The notes beneath the pieces were generated by a model. The model saw only the letters and a list, made by a program, of their open reading frames with translations. It made no database searches and was not told where the DNA came from. This document shows positions 53,066 to 61,279 of a DNA stretch of 64,000 nucleotides, one piece after another. Each line of letters opens with the position of its first letter. Within the stretch, counting starts at the first letter, position 1. A program made the position numbers and the translations under genes. This DNA comes from Caldisphaera lagunensis DSM 15908 (GTDB lineage Archaea > Thermoproteota > Thermoprotei_A > Sulfolobales > Acidilobaceae): positions 372,001 through 436,000 of the forward strand of contig NC_019791.1 in NCBI RefSeq assembly GCF_000317795.1, in the 5' to 3' direction.

Positions 53066-54523
53066 CTATTTGTTTTCATTTCCCATTTCAACATATTCTT
53101 CTATACCTTTTATTTTAATGGAATATTTATTTAAAACTTGAATTCCTATTTCTTTTGCCTTTTCTATTAATTCTTTTAATTTATTTTTTTCATAAGATTG
53201 TATATAAAACCTTATCTTATTTTCTGTTCCGCTAGCTCTAAATAATATCCAGCTTTTGTCTTTAAAATTAATTCTATACCCATCAATATCGATTATATTA
53301 TAAGAATCCTTATCTAATTCTGATGCAAAATTATCTAAAATTTGTTTAACTATAGATTCTTTGTTTAAATTGAAGTCTTCAGGTATACTTAAGTTAAGAG
53401 AAATCCTTGCGCTTGGATAAATTTTAATATCTTTAATTATTTCAATAGGTTTTCTTTTCTCCTCGGCGAATATTTTTGATATCAATGCTGCCTCATAAAT
53501 ACCATCAACCCATAAACCAAACGAAGGGTCTATTAGTTTCCAAGGTTCAGCTGCCATTAATACATTTTTTGATTCAATAGCTTTTTCATGTATTTTTCCT
53601 AATTTTGCCCTAATAATTTTTCCTCCATAATTTTCAACCAGCTCTTCAACTTCATTACCAACATCTAATGAGACCACAATATCTCCTTTTTTATTAGATA
53701 GGAAATATTTTGCAAATAAAGCAATAACAATATCTTGTTTCACAAATCCTAACCCGGGGACAGCAATAGCCATCCTATCAGCATCACCATCGTGTGCTAT
53801 AAGTAAATCTGCTCCCAATTGATTCATAACACTGATAGATTGTTGTAAAACATCTGGCCTTGGCTCAGGAAGCCTTGCCTGAAACTTACTATCGTAATTA
53901 CAATTTATTCCTATAATTTGACCTACTTTGAGCTTCGTTAAAATTGTTGGTGTAATATTTGATGCAGATCCATTTGCACAATCGATTAATATTTTAAGCT
54001 TTCTTTGATTTGATATAAAATTAATATGATTAACTATATCTTCTTCATATTTCTTTTCAATATAATTATTAAAAGATAAGCTTCCAACTTCTTCCCAACT
54101 TTTTTGCAAATCACCTTCTTTTCCATTTAGAATTATTTCCTCAATCTTATTTTCATCTAATTCATTTATTTCTATACCATTTTGCCCAAAGATCTTAATA
54201 CCATTATCCTCAGGAGGATTATGACTTGCAGTTACAGATACCCCAACTTTTGCATTAAGTCTATCTGTTGAATAAGCAACTAATGGTGTTGGTGATATAC
54301 CTATATATGTGACATTCATACCCCCTGCCATCAAACCTGATGATAAAGAAAATGATAATACATCGCTTGTATTCCTTACATCCTTTCCAACAATTGCTTC
54401 TCCTTTACCCCCATAATAATTAGCTAATGATAACCCAGTCTTATATGATAAAATTGGATTAATTTTAACTGGATACAAACCTCTTATTCCAGCAGTGCCA
54501 AATAATTTCAATTTTATCTCCAT
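53066..54523 (-). CDS. Phosphoglucomutase/phosphomannomutase
   Basis: An alpha-D-phosphohexomutase interconverting sugar 1- and 6-phosphates. Four domains are recognised by the N-terminal FGTAGIRG, the phosphoserine loop TASHNPPEDNGIKIF, the Mg loop HDGDADRMA, the sugar-binding block AAEPWKLIDPSFGLWVDG, and the C-terminal phosphate-binding FRASGTENKIRFY. 485 aa is slightly longer than most archaeal members. It would supply sugar 1-phosphates for nucleotide sugars used by the glycosyltransferases here. Confidence 0.92.
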   Translation of the reverse strand: MEIKLKLFGTAGIRGLYPVKINPILSYKTGLSLANYYGGKGEAIVGKDVRNTSDVLSFSLSSGLMAGGMNVTYIGISPTPLVAYSTDRLNAKVGVSVTASHNPPEDNGIKIFGQNGIEINELDENKIEEIILNGKEGDLQKSWEEVGSLSFNNYIEKKYEEDIVNHINFISNQRKLKILIDCANGSASNITPTILTKLKVGQIIGINCNYDSKFQARLPEPRPDVLQQSISVMNQLGADLLIAHDGDADRMAIAVPGLGFVKQDIVIALFAKYFLSNKKGDIVVSLDVGNEVEELVENYGGKIIRAKLGKIHEKAIESKNVLMAAEPWKLIDPSFGLWVDGIYEAALISKIFAEEKRKPIEIIKDIKIYPSARISLNLSIPEDFNLNKESIVKQILDNFASELDKDSYNIIDIDGYRINFKDKSWILFRASGTENKIRFYIQSYEKNKLKELIEKAKEIGIQVLNKYSIKIKGIEEYVEMGNENK

Positions 54524-54581
54524 TTTATTAAATAGAAGCTTATTTAATAAATTTTATTCTTAATCTTACTAAAATAAATAT

Positions 54582-55427
54582 TTATTTAAAATCTACTTTT
54601 ACGCTTTGTTCCTTATGTTTAATTTCTTTTATATCATCAGTATTTATAAGAACTATTGTTTTTGTATTATATTTAAGTTTAGTCTTTGCTAGCTCTTCTA
54701 TTTTGCTTTTTGAACCCATAACAGCAACAATTCCTTCTACATGGGTTTGCCTTGTTATAGCTAAATCTATCATTGAACTTAATAATGCTGTCTTATTTCC
54801 ATCTATTGTCACTATTATTATTTTACTCTTCCTAGAGATGCATTCTCTTGGCAATAACAAAACATCAAAGAATTCAGAACTTACTTTATAGTTCTTAGAT
54901 ATGATATGTTTTGAATAAGGGCTATGAGATGCAGCACATAATTTTGCATGAAATAACGATGAGAATGTAGCCCCTAAAGCTGCTGCATAGCTATCAGGGG
55001 CTGAGACTATTACATTAATTTTTTGATCTTTTAAATCGTCTAAAGCCCTTAATCCTGCTAACGTCATTATACCAGGATTGCTTAAAAGCGACCATAATTC
55101 TTCATTCTCAATATAATACTTTGATAATATATCATCTATTATATGTGAAGACCTTATCTTATTTAAAATCTTTTCAGCTGTTGATCTTTCTGGCACTGTT
55201 CTTAATGTAACATATCTCCATAAAATCTGAGCGGGGACATTAAGTCTTTCTTCCAATTCCTTAAATGAATAAAAATATTTGAGCGCTCCAAGCAATCTAA
55301 ATACCATTAGTTTAACATTTTTTGATGAATCCAGCATATCAAAAAAATTATTTTTACCATCCTCATCTTGTTTATGCCAGCTATCATGACGCTCAGACAT
55401 AGTGTTAACTCTCTCTAATATTTCCAC
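54582..55427 (-). CDS. HTH plus phosphoribosyltransferase-like regulator
   Basis: A 281-aa protein with an N-terminal helix-turn-helix (about 45-90, YSFKELEERLNVPAQILWRYVTLRTVPERSTAE) and a C-terminal type I PRTase-like fold (about 120-270) with VIVSAPDSYAAALGA and a loop IIIVTIDGNKTALLSSMIDLA at the place of the PRPP motif. The acidic PRPP motif is degenerate, suggesting ligand sensing rather than catalysis, as in archaeal GfcR/PurR-like regulators. The start is GTG 55427 or ATG 55400. Confidence 0.7.
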   Translation of the reverse strand: MEILERVNTMSERHDSWHKQDEDGKNNFFDMLDSSKNVKLMVFRLLGALKYFYSFKELEERLNVPAQILWRYVTLRTVPERSTAEKILNKIRSSHIIDDILSKYYIENEELWSLLSNPGIMTLAGLRALDDLKDQKINVIVSAPDSYAAALGATFSSLFHAKLCAASHSPYSKHIISKNYKVSSEFFDVLLLPRECISRKSKIIIVTIDGNKTALLSSMIDLAITRQTHVEGIVAVMGSKSKIEELAKTKLKYNTKTIVLINTDDIKEIKHKEQSVKVDFK

Positions 55428-55593
55428 TATTAAGTTCGTAACAGTGCTTTATATATGTTTATTGAGAACCAGACATAGTGTTAAATCTCTATAAGTAAAA
55501 TACTAACTTAATTATTACAATTAAATGTAGAAATTATCATGATATGGGGCAAAAGATGAAATTCCAAAAATTAAATTAAAAAATTTTATATTC

Positions 55594-55758
55594 TTAGAAT
55601 TCCTCTTCTTCACTTTCTTCCTCGCTTTCTTCTTCCTCGCTTTCTTCTTCCTCGAATTCCTCTTCATCATCTAGATCTTCAAATTCTTCTTCATCTTCTT
55701 CCTCGAATTCCTCTTCATCATCTAGATCTTCAAATTCTTCTTCATCTTTCTTGGGCAT
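55594..55758 (-). CDS. Ultra-acidic repeat micro-protein
   Basis: A 54-aa gene found by translating the gap between the PRTase-like gene and spt4. After MPKK, residues 5-21 and 22-38 are identical 17-residue units (DEEEFEDLDDEEEFEEE), followed by three E-rich units with Ser and a final EEEEF. About three quarters of residues are Asp or Glu. A GAGGT site lies 11 nt before the ATG, and no alternative frame is better. Function is unknown. Possible roles include nucleic-acid mimicry, histone or basic-protein chaperoning, or ion binding, all inference. Confidence 0.65.
   Translation of the reverse strand: MPKKDEEEFEDLDDEEEFEEEDEEEFEDLDDEEEFEEEESEEEESEEESEEEEF
55645..55746. repeat. Perfect 51-bp tandem duplication
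   Basis: Two identical 51-bp units, 55645-55695 and 55696-55746, lie inside the acidic micro-protein gene. Each contains EcoRI- and BglII-like hexamers GAATTC and AGATCT. Identity at the DNA level implies recent duplication or active homogenisation. Shorter TTCTTCCTCGC-type repeats continue on the 3' side of the gene. Confidence 0.95.
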
Positions 55759-55983
55759 ATCTCATCTACCTCTTTAATAGACAATTAAGGGAATAATTAG
55801 GGAAATAGATATTTTAGTATCTGTTAGCATAAATATATAATATATCAAGTAATCGATTTAAATATAGCCTTACTTAGAGATATATATTTGAAAAAATTTC
55901 TAAAATAAATAATTAATTTTTAGTAAAATTTTTTATAAAAACATATTAGCGTATTTTATAATTTATATACATAGGTGAAAATA

Positions 55984-56217
55984 TTGCCAAGAAAAATGCC
56001 TACGAAGAAAATTGCAATGAAGGCATGTAAGAATTGTGGAGCTTTAGTTCCAAAGGAGGCAAATATATGTCCAGTTTGTGGCAGCAATAACTTTACTGAA
56101 GATTGGGAAGGTATTTTTGTTGTAATAAGCACGGATTCAGAAATAGCAAAAGAATTAAAGTTTAACAAGAAAGGTACATATGCTATTAAAGTATCAGGTT
56201 CTTACATTATAAAGTAA
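55984..56217 (+). CDS. spt4: Transcription elongation factor Spt4
   Basis: A 77-aa zinc-ribbon protein (ACKNCGALVPKEANICPVCGSNNFTEDWEGIFVVIS), partner of Spt5 on RNA polymerase. The TTG at 55984 is chosen because GGTGA is 5 nt upstream; GTG 55975 overlaps that site and ATG 55996 is further downstream. The pairing with the dephospho-CoA kinase gene downstream is conserved in archaea. Its usual upstream partner rpoE is not adjacent here. Confidence 0.93.
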   Translation: MPRKMPTKKIAMKACKNCGALVPKEANICPVCGSNNFTEDWEGIFVVISTDSEIAKELKFNKKGTYAIKVSGSYIIK

Positions 56218-56232
56218 ATAGATGATATAAAT

Positions 56233-56766
56233 ATGAAATTCGTTGGCCTAACCTTACCTGAGAATGTAAGATATGATTTTTCGCAACCAAGAGGAAGGGT
56301 TATTTCTGGAGAACTTAAATCATATATAGAAAGTCGTGAATGGAATTTTGTTATATGTGTAGGGGACGTAGTTACATATTATTGTCTTAAAGCTAATAGA
56401 AAACCTGATATTATTATTATAGATGGTAAAACTCTTAGAAGTAAAGAAGGCTTTTCTTTTGATAGCAATCCTATCGATTATAATCTCATAAAAATAAAAA
56501 ATCCTCCCGGGATGCTCACTTATGACAACATAGATTTATTGTGTAACATATTGAAAAGTAAAAACAAAGAGAAAATCTTAATTTATGTTGATGGAGAAGA
56601 AGATCTATTGGCGTTACCTACATTATCATGCGCTCAGGATAATTCTCTTGTTATATATGGAATACCAAATAAAGGAGCTGCATTGGTTAATGTAAACAAT
56701 TATATCAGAAGAGAATTACAGAATAAAATTCTTGTATTAAAGCCAGGAATAATTGAAACAAAATGA
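56233..56766 (+). CDS. GTP-dependent dephospho-CoA kinase
   Basis: A 177-aa protein of the archaeal DUF359 family, shown in Thermococcus to phosphorylate dephospho-CoA with GTP in the last step of CoA synthesis. Characteristic segments are LTLPENVRYDFSQPRGRVISG, FVICVGDVVTYYCLKANRKPDIIIIDGKT, ALPTLSCAQDNSLVIYGIPNKGAALV. The DGEEDLLALP segment holds the conserved acidic residues. It follows spt4 by 15 bp. Confidence 0.9.
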   Translation: MKFVGLTLPENVRYDFSQPRGRVISGELKSYIESREWNFVICVGDVVTYYCLKANRKPDIIIIDGKTLRSKEGFSFDSNPIDYNLIKIKNPPGMLTYDNIDLLCNILKSKNKEKILIYVDGEEDLLALPTLSCAQDNSLVIYGIPNKGAALVNVNNYIRRELQNKILVLKPGIIETK

Positions 56767-56866
56767 TTTAGTTTAATAATCCATTTTAATGTTAATTAGC
56801 TTCTAATAGGAATAAGGCTTATCAATAAAACTTATCCAAATTAATATGAAATACTATGATAAAAAA

Positions 56867-57082
56867 TTATTTTTTATTTAGGCTTTTACTATATTTTCTT
56901 AACATCCATGCTGGTATTTTCTTTATGAACTCATAAGCTTCCTCCCAACCATCTAAACCAAGTTCTTTTGAAAGTTCATCTAAATTCATTTCTGTATTAA
57001 CATACTTTCTAACTTTTAGCAGTACTTCATCATTTATCTCTATTTGCTTTCCTCCTACTTTTATTATATTTTCTGAACTCAT
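56867..57082 (-). CDS. Small helical protein downstream of tRNA-Pro
   Basis: A 71-aa acidic, helical protein (SSENIIKVGGKQIEINDEVLLKVRKYVNTEMNLDELSKELGLDGWEEAYEFIKKIPAWMLRKYSK). Its second half could be a small helix-turn-helix-like fold. No family was recognised. The ATG at 57082 has GGTGA 7 nt upstream and lies only 17 bp after the 3' end of tRNA-Pro on the same strand. A tRNA-mRNA co-transcript is likely. An open frame continues upstream through the tRNA but is not coding. Confidence 0.65.
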   Translation of the reverse strand: MSSENIIKVGGKQIEINDEVLLKVRKYVNTEMNLDELSKELGLDGWEEAYEFIKKIPAWMLRKYSKSLNKK

Positions 57083-57099
57083 ATATTGTTCACCTTTAA

Positions 57100-57203
57100 T
57101 GGGGCCGCGGGGATTTGAACCCCGGACCACCAGCGCTCTAGGCATTGGTGGAATAGGGAAATGCTCCCCAGGCTGGCATCCTACCAAGCTAGACGACGGC
57201 CCC
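57100..57203 (-). tRNA. tRNA-Pro(GGG) with 30-nt intron
   Basis: The acceptor GGGGCCG pairs with CGGCCCC, discriminator A. The anticodon stem is CCAGC/GCTGG and the anticodon GGG. The intron 57136-57165 sits at 37/38 and forms a strict bulge-helix-bulge: central helix CTGG/CTAG (one G-U), bulges GGA and AGC, intron helix GCATT/AATGC. The mature tRNA is 74 nt. No encoded CCA. Confidence 0.95.
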
Positions 57204-57477
57204 ATCCTTTATATTTATTACATTCTATAGGATTAAAAATTCTACGCATAGTTAATAAATAACTTGCTATACTCCCAATTAATGATTTAACATTTTATAT
57301 ATCTAAAAATTTTTAGGTCTAAGCTTTAAAACTTACAGAATATAAGAAAGCCTTGTTATTAATAAGGAAGATGGATAAAGTAAATTATTTTTATTACTTA
57401 ATTTAATGAGAGAAATATGAGTAACGTGTAATTTATAGCTATATTAGATATGAAAGTTCTCTTACTCAGCTTTCTAA

Positions 57478-57510
57478 CTGACCTCTTCCCCGCCCTAAAG
57501 GGTGAGGTTT
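57478..57510 (-). mobile_element. Solo IS200/IS605-like right-end hairpin
   Basis: Inside the 57204-57900 gap (otherwise AT-rich and without genes) the minus strand reads AAACCTCACCC-TTTA-GGGCGGGG then AAGAGGTCAG. The hairpin arms are 57500-57507 and 57488-57495, with one A-C mismatch. The form strongly resembles the 3' ends of archaeal TnpB elements (hairpin with TTTA loop, then a GAGG..GTCAG-like terminus). No tnpA or tnpB remnant is readable upstream to ~57625, although a GAGAGGTTC motif occurs twice there. Probably a decayed element or MITE. Confidence 0.45.
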
Positions 57511-57912
57511 GTTGATCTCTTATATCAATTCATGAATATTTATAAGAGTGTTCTCTGAACCTCTCGATGTTCTCATATAAGATTTATAATAAGAATCAAT
57601 ACGCAGAACCTCTCCTTTTGAGCTGATAGAAAATCTATTATATTAATAATTATTATGATATCAATAATTATTAAATAGTTATAACCTTAAACTTAATTGT
57701 TACGGTTATTAAGCTTGTATTATGTTTACCTAAAATTTTACTCAGATTTATAAACAAATTTTTTTATAACTATCAGGTATACTTTCAATTAAGTTCTATT
57801 AATAACTTCTAAAATTCATTGATACTAAAACTTTGTTATATTAGACTCAATTATTAAAAGAATTTGTTAACATTAGTATTACTGAGGAACTGATCGACTC
57901 TTGGTGATTAAT

Positions 57913-58263
57913 TTGAATCATATGTCCAATGAAGGAAAAATATTAATAGTATGCAAAAATTGTCAAACAATTCTATATAGGTATGTAATAGGAGATAAAA
58001 ATGATAAAAATAAATTTAATGGACCCCCCATACCAAAAAAGGCCCTGAGCGGATTTGATAGACTAACATGCCCTGTTTGTGGTGAACCTTTAAATTTAAA
58101 GCCAAAAAGCATAAGATTCTTCTCATTTCAAATGTTTAACAAACTTTATGAAGAAAATGGATACAAATTAATTGATAAAACTAAGGGTAGTATTTTGAAT
58201 AATATGAAAGGAATAACCCAATCGAGCTTATCTAATGAAGCAAGTGTTGATGATAAAGAGTAA
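57913..58263 (+). CDS. Zinc-ribbon protein, unknown function
   Basis: A 116-aa protein with two CxxC pairs, VCKNCQTILYRYVIG and LTCPVCGEPLN, spaced as a zinc ribbon (about 35 residues apart). A hydrophilic C-terminal half (IRFFSFQMFNKLYEENGYKLI) follows and the tail is low complexity. TTG 57913 is 5 nt after GGTGA; ATG 57922 is an alternative. It is convergent with, and overlaps by 36 bp, the kinase gene. Family not identified. Confidence 0.6.
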   Translation: MNHMSNEGKILIVCKNCQTILYRYVIGDKNDKNKFNGPPIPKKALSGFDRLTCPVCGEPLNLKPKSIRFFSFQMFNKLYEENGYKLIDKTKGSILNNMKGITQSSLSNEASVDDKE

Positions 58264-59019
58264 TTCTTTTATTATTTTATCAAAAAATAAAGGATCACAA
58301 TTTTTGTTTTTATATTCTGCTAAGAGCTCTAACAAATTTTTTGAAAATCTAGTTATATTAAGTTTTCCAATTATCCCCCCAATAAATTTATTTAAATTTC
58401 CACAACCTTCAGAATATGATTCAAAGTCTATAATTAATGCAGGAAAATAATTTGGGTAATTAGGAAAGTAAATATTTTTCCATGGCCTATTCAACTCATT
58501 ATGTATTATATTTGTGTAATCTAATAATTTAATGCTTTTAAGACTTTCTATCAAAGAGTTTATTATATTGGATTTGTTCTCATTATTTAATACATAGCCT
58601 AAATTTATCTCTCCCACATAATCCATAATCAAAAAATCTCTAGAATAGCCATAAACTTTAGGAGAAATACCGTATTTAGACAATTTCTCAAGAATTTTAC
58701 CCTCATTTATTAGTTCAGACCTTTTGCTATCAACCCTTCTTATTTTAATAACTTTTAAACCTATTTTTTTAACGTATCCAAGCAATACAATACTAGAATG
58801 CCCTTTTCCTAATATGTGAAAATTCCTATATTTGTTACCATTTATCATAATATTTCCATAATTGCATAATTTTTCTATTCCTAACGTATCAATTTGATTT
58901 AACCTATAGTATGTATCGCATTTGTTTGAATTTGGATAACAAATTAATGATATTGTATCTTTTTCATTTATATGTTTATCATCCAAGCAGGAATCGAGTA
59001 GAGAGAGTTTTTTATCCAT
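58228..59019 (-). CDS. Predicted Ser/Thr protein kinase, COG2112 type
   Basis: A 263-aa small kinase-fold protein. Gly-loop GKGHSSIVLLG, ATP Lys in LKVIKIRRVDSKR, an alpha-C-like Glu in SELINEGKILEKL, a hinge around FLIMDYVGEINLG, catalytic loop TNIIHNELNRPWKNI and metal Asp in IIDFESYSEG. The catalytic loop has HNE in place of HRD, as in other atypical archaeal kinases of this group. The first ~65 residues are an extra N-terminal segment. It overlaps the end of the CCA enzyme gene by 52 bp. Confidence 0.75.
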   Translation of the reverse strand: MDKKLSLLDSCLDDKHINEKDTISLICYPNSNKCDTYYRLNQIDTLGIEKLCNYGNIMINGNKYRNFHILGKGHSSIVLLGYVKKIGLKVIKIRRVDSKRSELINEGKILEKLSKYGISPKVYGYSRDFLIMDYVGEINLGYVLNNENKSNIINSLIESLKSIKLLDYTNIIHNELNRPWKNIYFPNYPNYFPALIIDFESYSEGCGNLNKFIGGIIGKLNITRFSKNLLELLAEYKNKNCDPLFFDKIIKELLFIINTCFIR

Positions 59020-60329
59020 TCCTTAATTTCACCTTTAATATCTATATCATCAAAGTTATTGTAAACTCTGGTTTCAATTTTATTATTAAATTTAATTCCA
59101 GATTCCATTACAGAATTATTAACAAAATCTATCAAGTCTTTAATTTTTTTATTCCTACCACCATAAACTTTGCTATCGTTAATATAAACTATTCCTTTCT
59201 CATCTAACCTTTTTTTAATAAATGATTTAATGCTATTTATATCATCATAAACACTTGGTCCTTCCATTATATCTGTTTTAGGCAATGCGTCTCTATCTAT
59301 CAAAAACCCAATAGCAATCAGATTTGATTCATTAGTATAATAAGAACTTTTAATAATTCCAATTCCAAGTTCATTTATTTTATTTTCTAAATTTTCAGTA
59401 ATCTTTTTTAATTTTCCCCAAATATCTGTTGGTGGATAATTATAATATACCCCATGGCCTATAGTTAATAATAAAGGTGTATCTATATTAGATTTTACAT
59501 TATGAGAAAACTTATGGAAAAAAACAATGTTTGGCTTTTCCAAAAAAAGTTTTGATGCAAGAATTAAAGTTGAAATGCTTTTTTGACTAACTGCAGCTGC
59601 TACATTTCTATAAGGATCTATTGGATCCACTACAATAAGCTTTGATTGAGGATATCTTTTAATTAATACATCCCTATTTCCATTACCTTCTATATCTATA
59701 TAAATTAAATCCTTCCAACCTGAAATATTCTTTAATGCATTAAAGAAATTCCCATAATAAGCTATTAATAATTCTGAAAGATATCCAGAAAATCCTTCAA
59801 TATGACTTTCTGCTCCATATATTGATAACCCCTTGAAAAATGATTTAAGCAACCTGACATCGTCTTTTTGGCAAGCATTAAGTTTTGAATTAATATATCT
59901 TGTATGAAAAGGCGTTCTTTCAACCCCCATTCCATTTTTTCTAGGCTTTTCAACGAACACTGTTGGTACAACGTCTGCCTCTAAACCCATATATGATACT
60001 GTTACATACGGGTGTTGGCTATACTTTATTATAGTTGGAAAATCATTTAAGCATGATAATAAGAAGTTCTTACCATTATTATTTATCCATTCATTATCTA
60101 TATCTTTTAATAAAACAAATATATCTAATTCCCATTTATCATTTAACAATGTGCCTTTTGCAAAGCTTCCCACTTCTTCTACTACACCGTCTAAACCATT
60201 GCCTTTCATGCAATAGCTTATTTTTCTTTTAATAATATTCGAAAACCTTTCTAGAATTTTTATTTGAAATGGAGTAGGCTTAATCTGATTTAATATATTT
60301 TCTTCTAAATCATTTCTATTGCAACTCAT
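58968..60329 (-). CDS. cca: Archaeal CCA-adding enzyme
   Basis: Class I tRNA nucleotidyltransferase that adds or repairs 3' CCA. Most tRNAs here lack an encoded CCA, so it is essential. The nucleotidyltransferase motif is GSFAKGTLLNDKWELDIFVLL with the catalytic acidic pair, then YSQHPYVTVSYMGLEADVVPTVFV. The central domain has LLKSFFKGLSIYGAESHIEGFSGYLSELLI and VDPIDPYRNVAAAVS. 453 aa is normal. It overlaps thpR by 4 bp upstream and the kinase by 52 bp downstream. Confidence 0.95.
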   Translation of the reverse strand: MSCNRNDLEENILNQIKPTPFQIKILERFSNIIKRKISYCMKGNGLDGVVEEVGSFAKGTLLNDKWELDIFVLLKDIDNEWINNNGKNFLLSCLNDFPTIIKYSQHPYVTVSYMGLEADVVPTVFVEKPRKNGMGVERTPFHTRYINSKLNACQKDDVRLLKSFFKGLSIYGAESHIEGFSGYLSELLIAYYGNFFNALKNISGWKDLIYIDIEGNGNRDVLIKRYPQSKLIVVDPIDPYRNVAAAVSQKSISTLILASKLFLEKPNIVFFHKFSHNVKSNIDTPLLLTIGHGVYYNYPPTDIWGKLKKITENLENKINELGIGIIKSSYYTNESNLIAIGFLIDRDALPKTDIMEGPSVYDDINSIKSFIKKRLDEKGIVYINDSKVYGGRNKKIKDLIDFVNNSVMESGIKFNNKIETRVYNNFDDIDIKGEIKEWIKNSLYSIPAWMINI

Positions 60330-60883
60330 TTACAATTAGCCTCCACTAAATTTTCGTAAATAGGTCCTTGTCTTGTTAAGGTGCTCTTTTTCAACTTAAC
60401 TGAATTTACTTTAATTGTACCATAATCAAAGTTTCTGTATTGTTCTAATAACTCCTTTAATGCACTGGATTTACCAAATTTTATTCTACCTATTGTTAAA
60501 TGCGCAACAAATTCTTCATGCGATAATTTAAATCCATTTTTGATTAAAAGATCATCAATCTGAATTTTTAGTTTTTTCAAAAAATCAAATCCTTCTGATA
60601 TACCTATCCAAATTACCCTTGGATTTTCATTATTTGGGAATGCCCCTAGACCTTTCAAAACTATATTGAATGGCTCACATTTTAATTTGCTGATCACATT
60701 TTCTTTTATTGTTAAAACATCCCCTTCGCTTATTTCCCCTAAGAATCTTAGTGTTATATGCAAATTTTCTGTTTCAACAAATTTTATTTTTAAACTAAGT
60801 TCACTTAATGCCTGAATAGTATCATTTATTTTATTGATTATACTATTATCATTTACATCTACTGCAATAAATGCTCTAACCAA
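60326..60883 (-). CDS. thpR: RNA 2',3'-cyclic phosphodiesterase (ThpR/LigT)
   Basis: A 185-aa two-histidine phosphoesterase. Both H-x-T/S motifs are present: NLHITLRFLGEI and VAHLTIGRIKFG. MVRAFIAVDV at the N-terminus and AFPNNENPRVIWIGI are also typical. It opens 2',3'-cyclic phosphates, possibly those left by tRNA intron cleavage, though archaeal RtcB ligates them directly. It is the first gene of thpR-cca-kinase, joined by overlaps, pointing to tRNA end maturation. Confidence 0.9.
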   Translation of the reverse strand: MVRAFIAVDVNDNSIINKINDTIQALSELSLKIKFVETENLHITLRFLGEISEGDVLTIKENVISKLKCEPFNIVLKGLGAFPNNENPRVIWIGISEGFDFLKKLKIQIDDLLIKNGFKLSHEEFVAHLTIGRIKFGKSSALKELLEQYRNFDYGTIKVNSVKLKKSTLTRQGPIYENLVEANCK

Positions 60884-61279
60884 TGTTTTCTTCGCCCATA
60901 CTTTATAAATTCTATAAAAATATATTAAAACTTATTTATCAATTCCTATATAAACATCAGCTAATAATTTGCTGGTATTTATCTGAGTTATGCATATCAC
61001 AAAGTCTTTCATTAATTGAGATTATGATTTCTTCATTTCGTATCCATTCAATTGAGCACAATAGAATTTTCATGAAATGGCCTAATGAGATCTAAAAAAC
61101 TCAAAAATGCTAAAAAGTTTTCCAAGTGCAAACTTAACTTCTATGAAGAGATGAATGGATCAACTGAATTCTTGGTATTCCATTCATTTACTATAGTTAT
61201 ATTTTTAATTTTTTATATAATTTATTAATTAATAAAAATTAATATTAGCCCTTTAAAGCTCTAGTTAATAATTGATATA
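60884..61279. other. Intergenic gap with a 9-bp inverted repeat
   Basis: A 396-bp divergent gap between thpR and the UbiA-type gene. ATGAATGGA at 61151-61159 is perfectly repeated inverted as TCCATTCAT at 61179-61187. An open frame covering 60883-61095 has no family resemblance and looks non-coding. TATA-like AT tracts at about 61205-61225 fit the plus-strand gene. Confidence 0.4.

Noticed and set aside
57083-57205. N-terminal extension of the small protein through tRNA-Pro
   Set aside because: The sequence is a tRNA with a strict BHB intron; GGTGA marks the ATG at 57082 as the start.
60883-61095. 70-aa plus-strand reading frame upstream of the UbiA-type gene
   Set aside because: Composition is that of AT-rich intergenic DNA; no ribosome site and no family.
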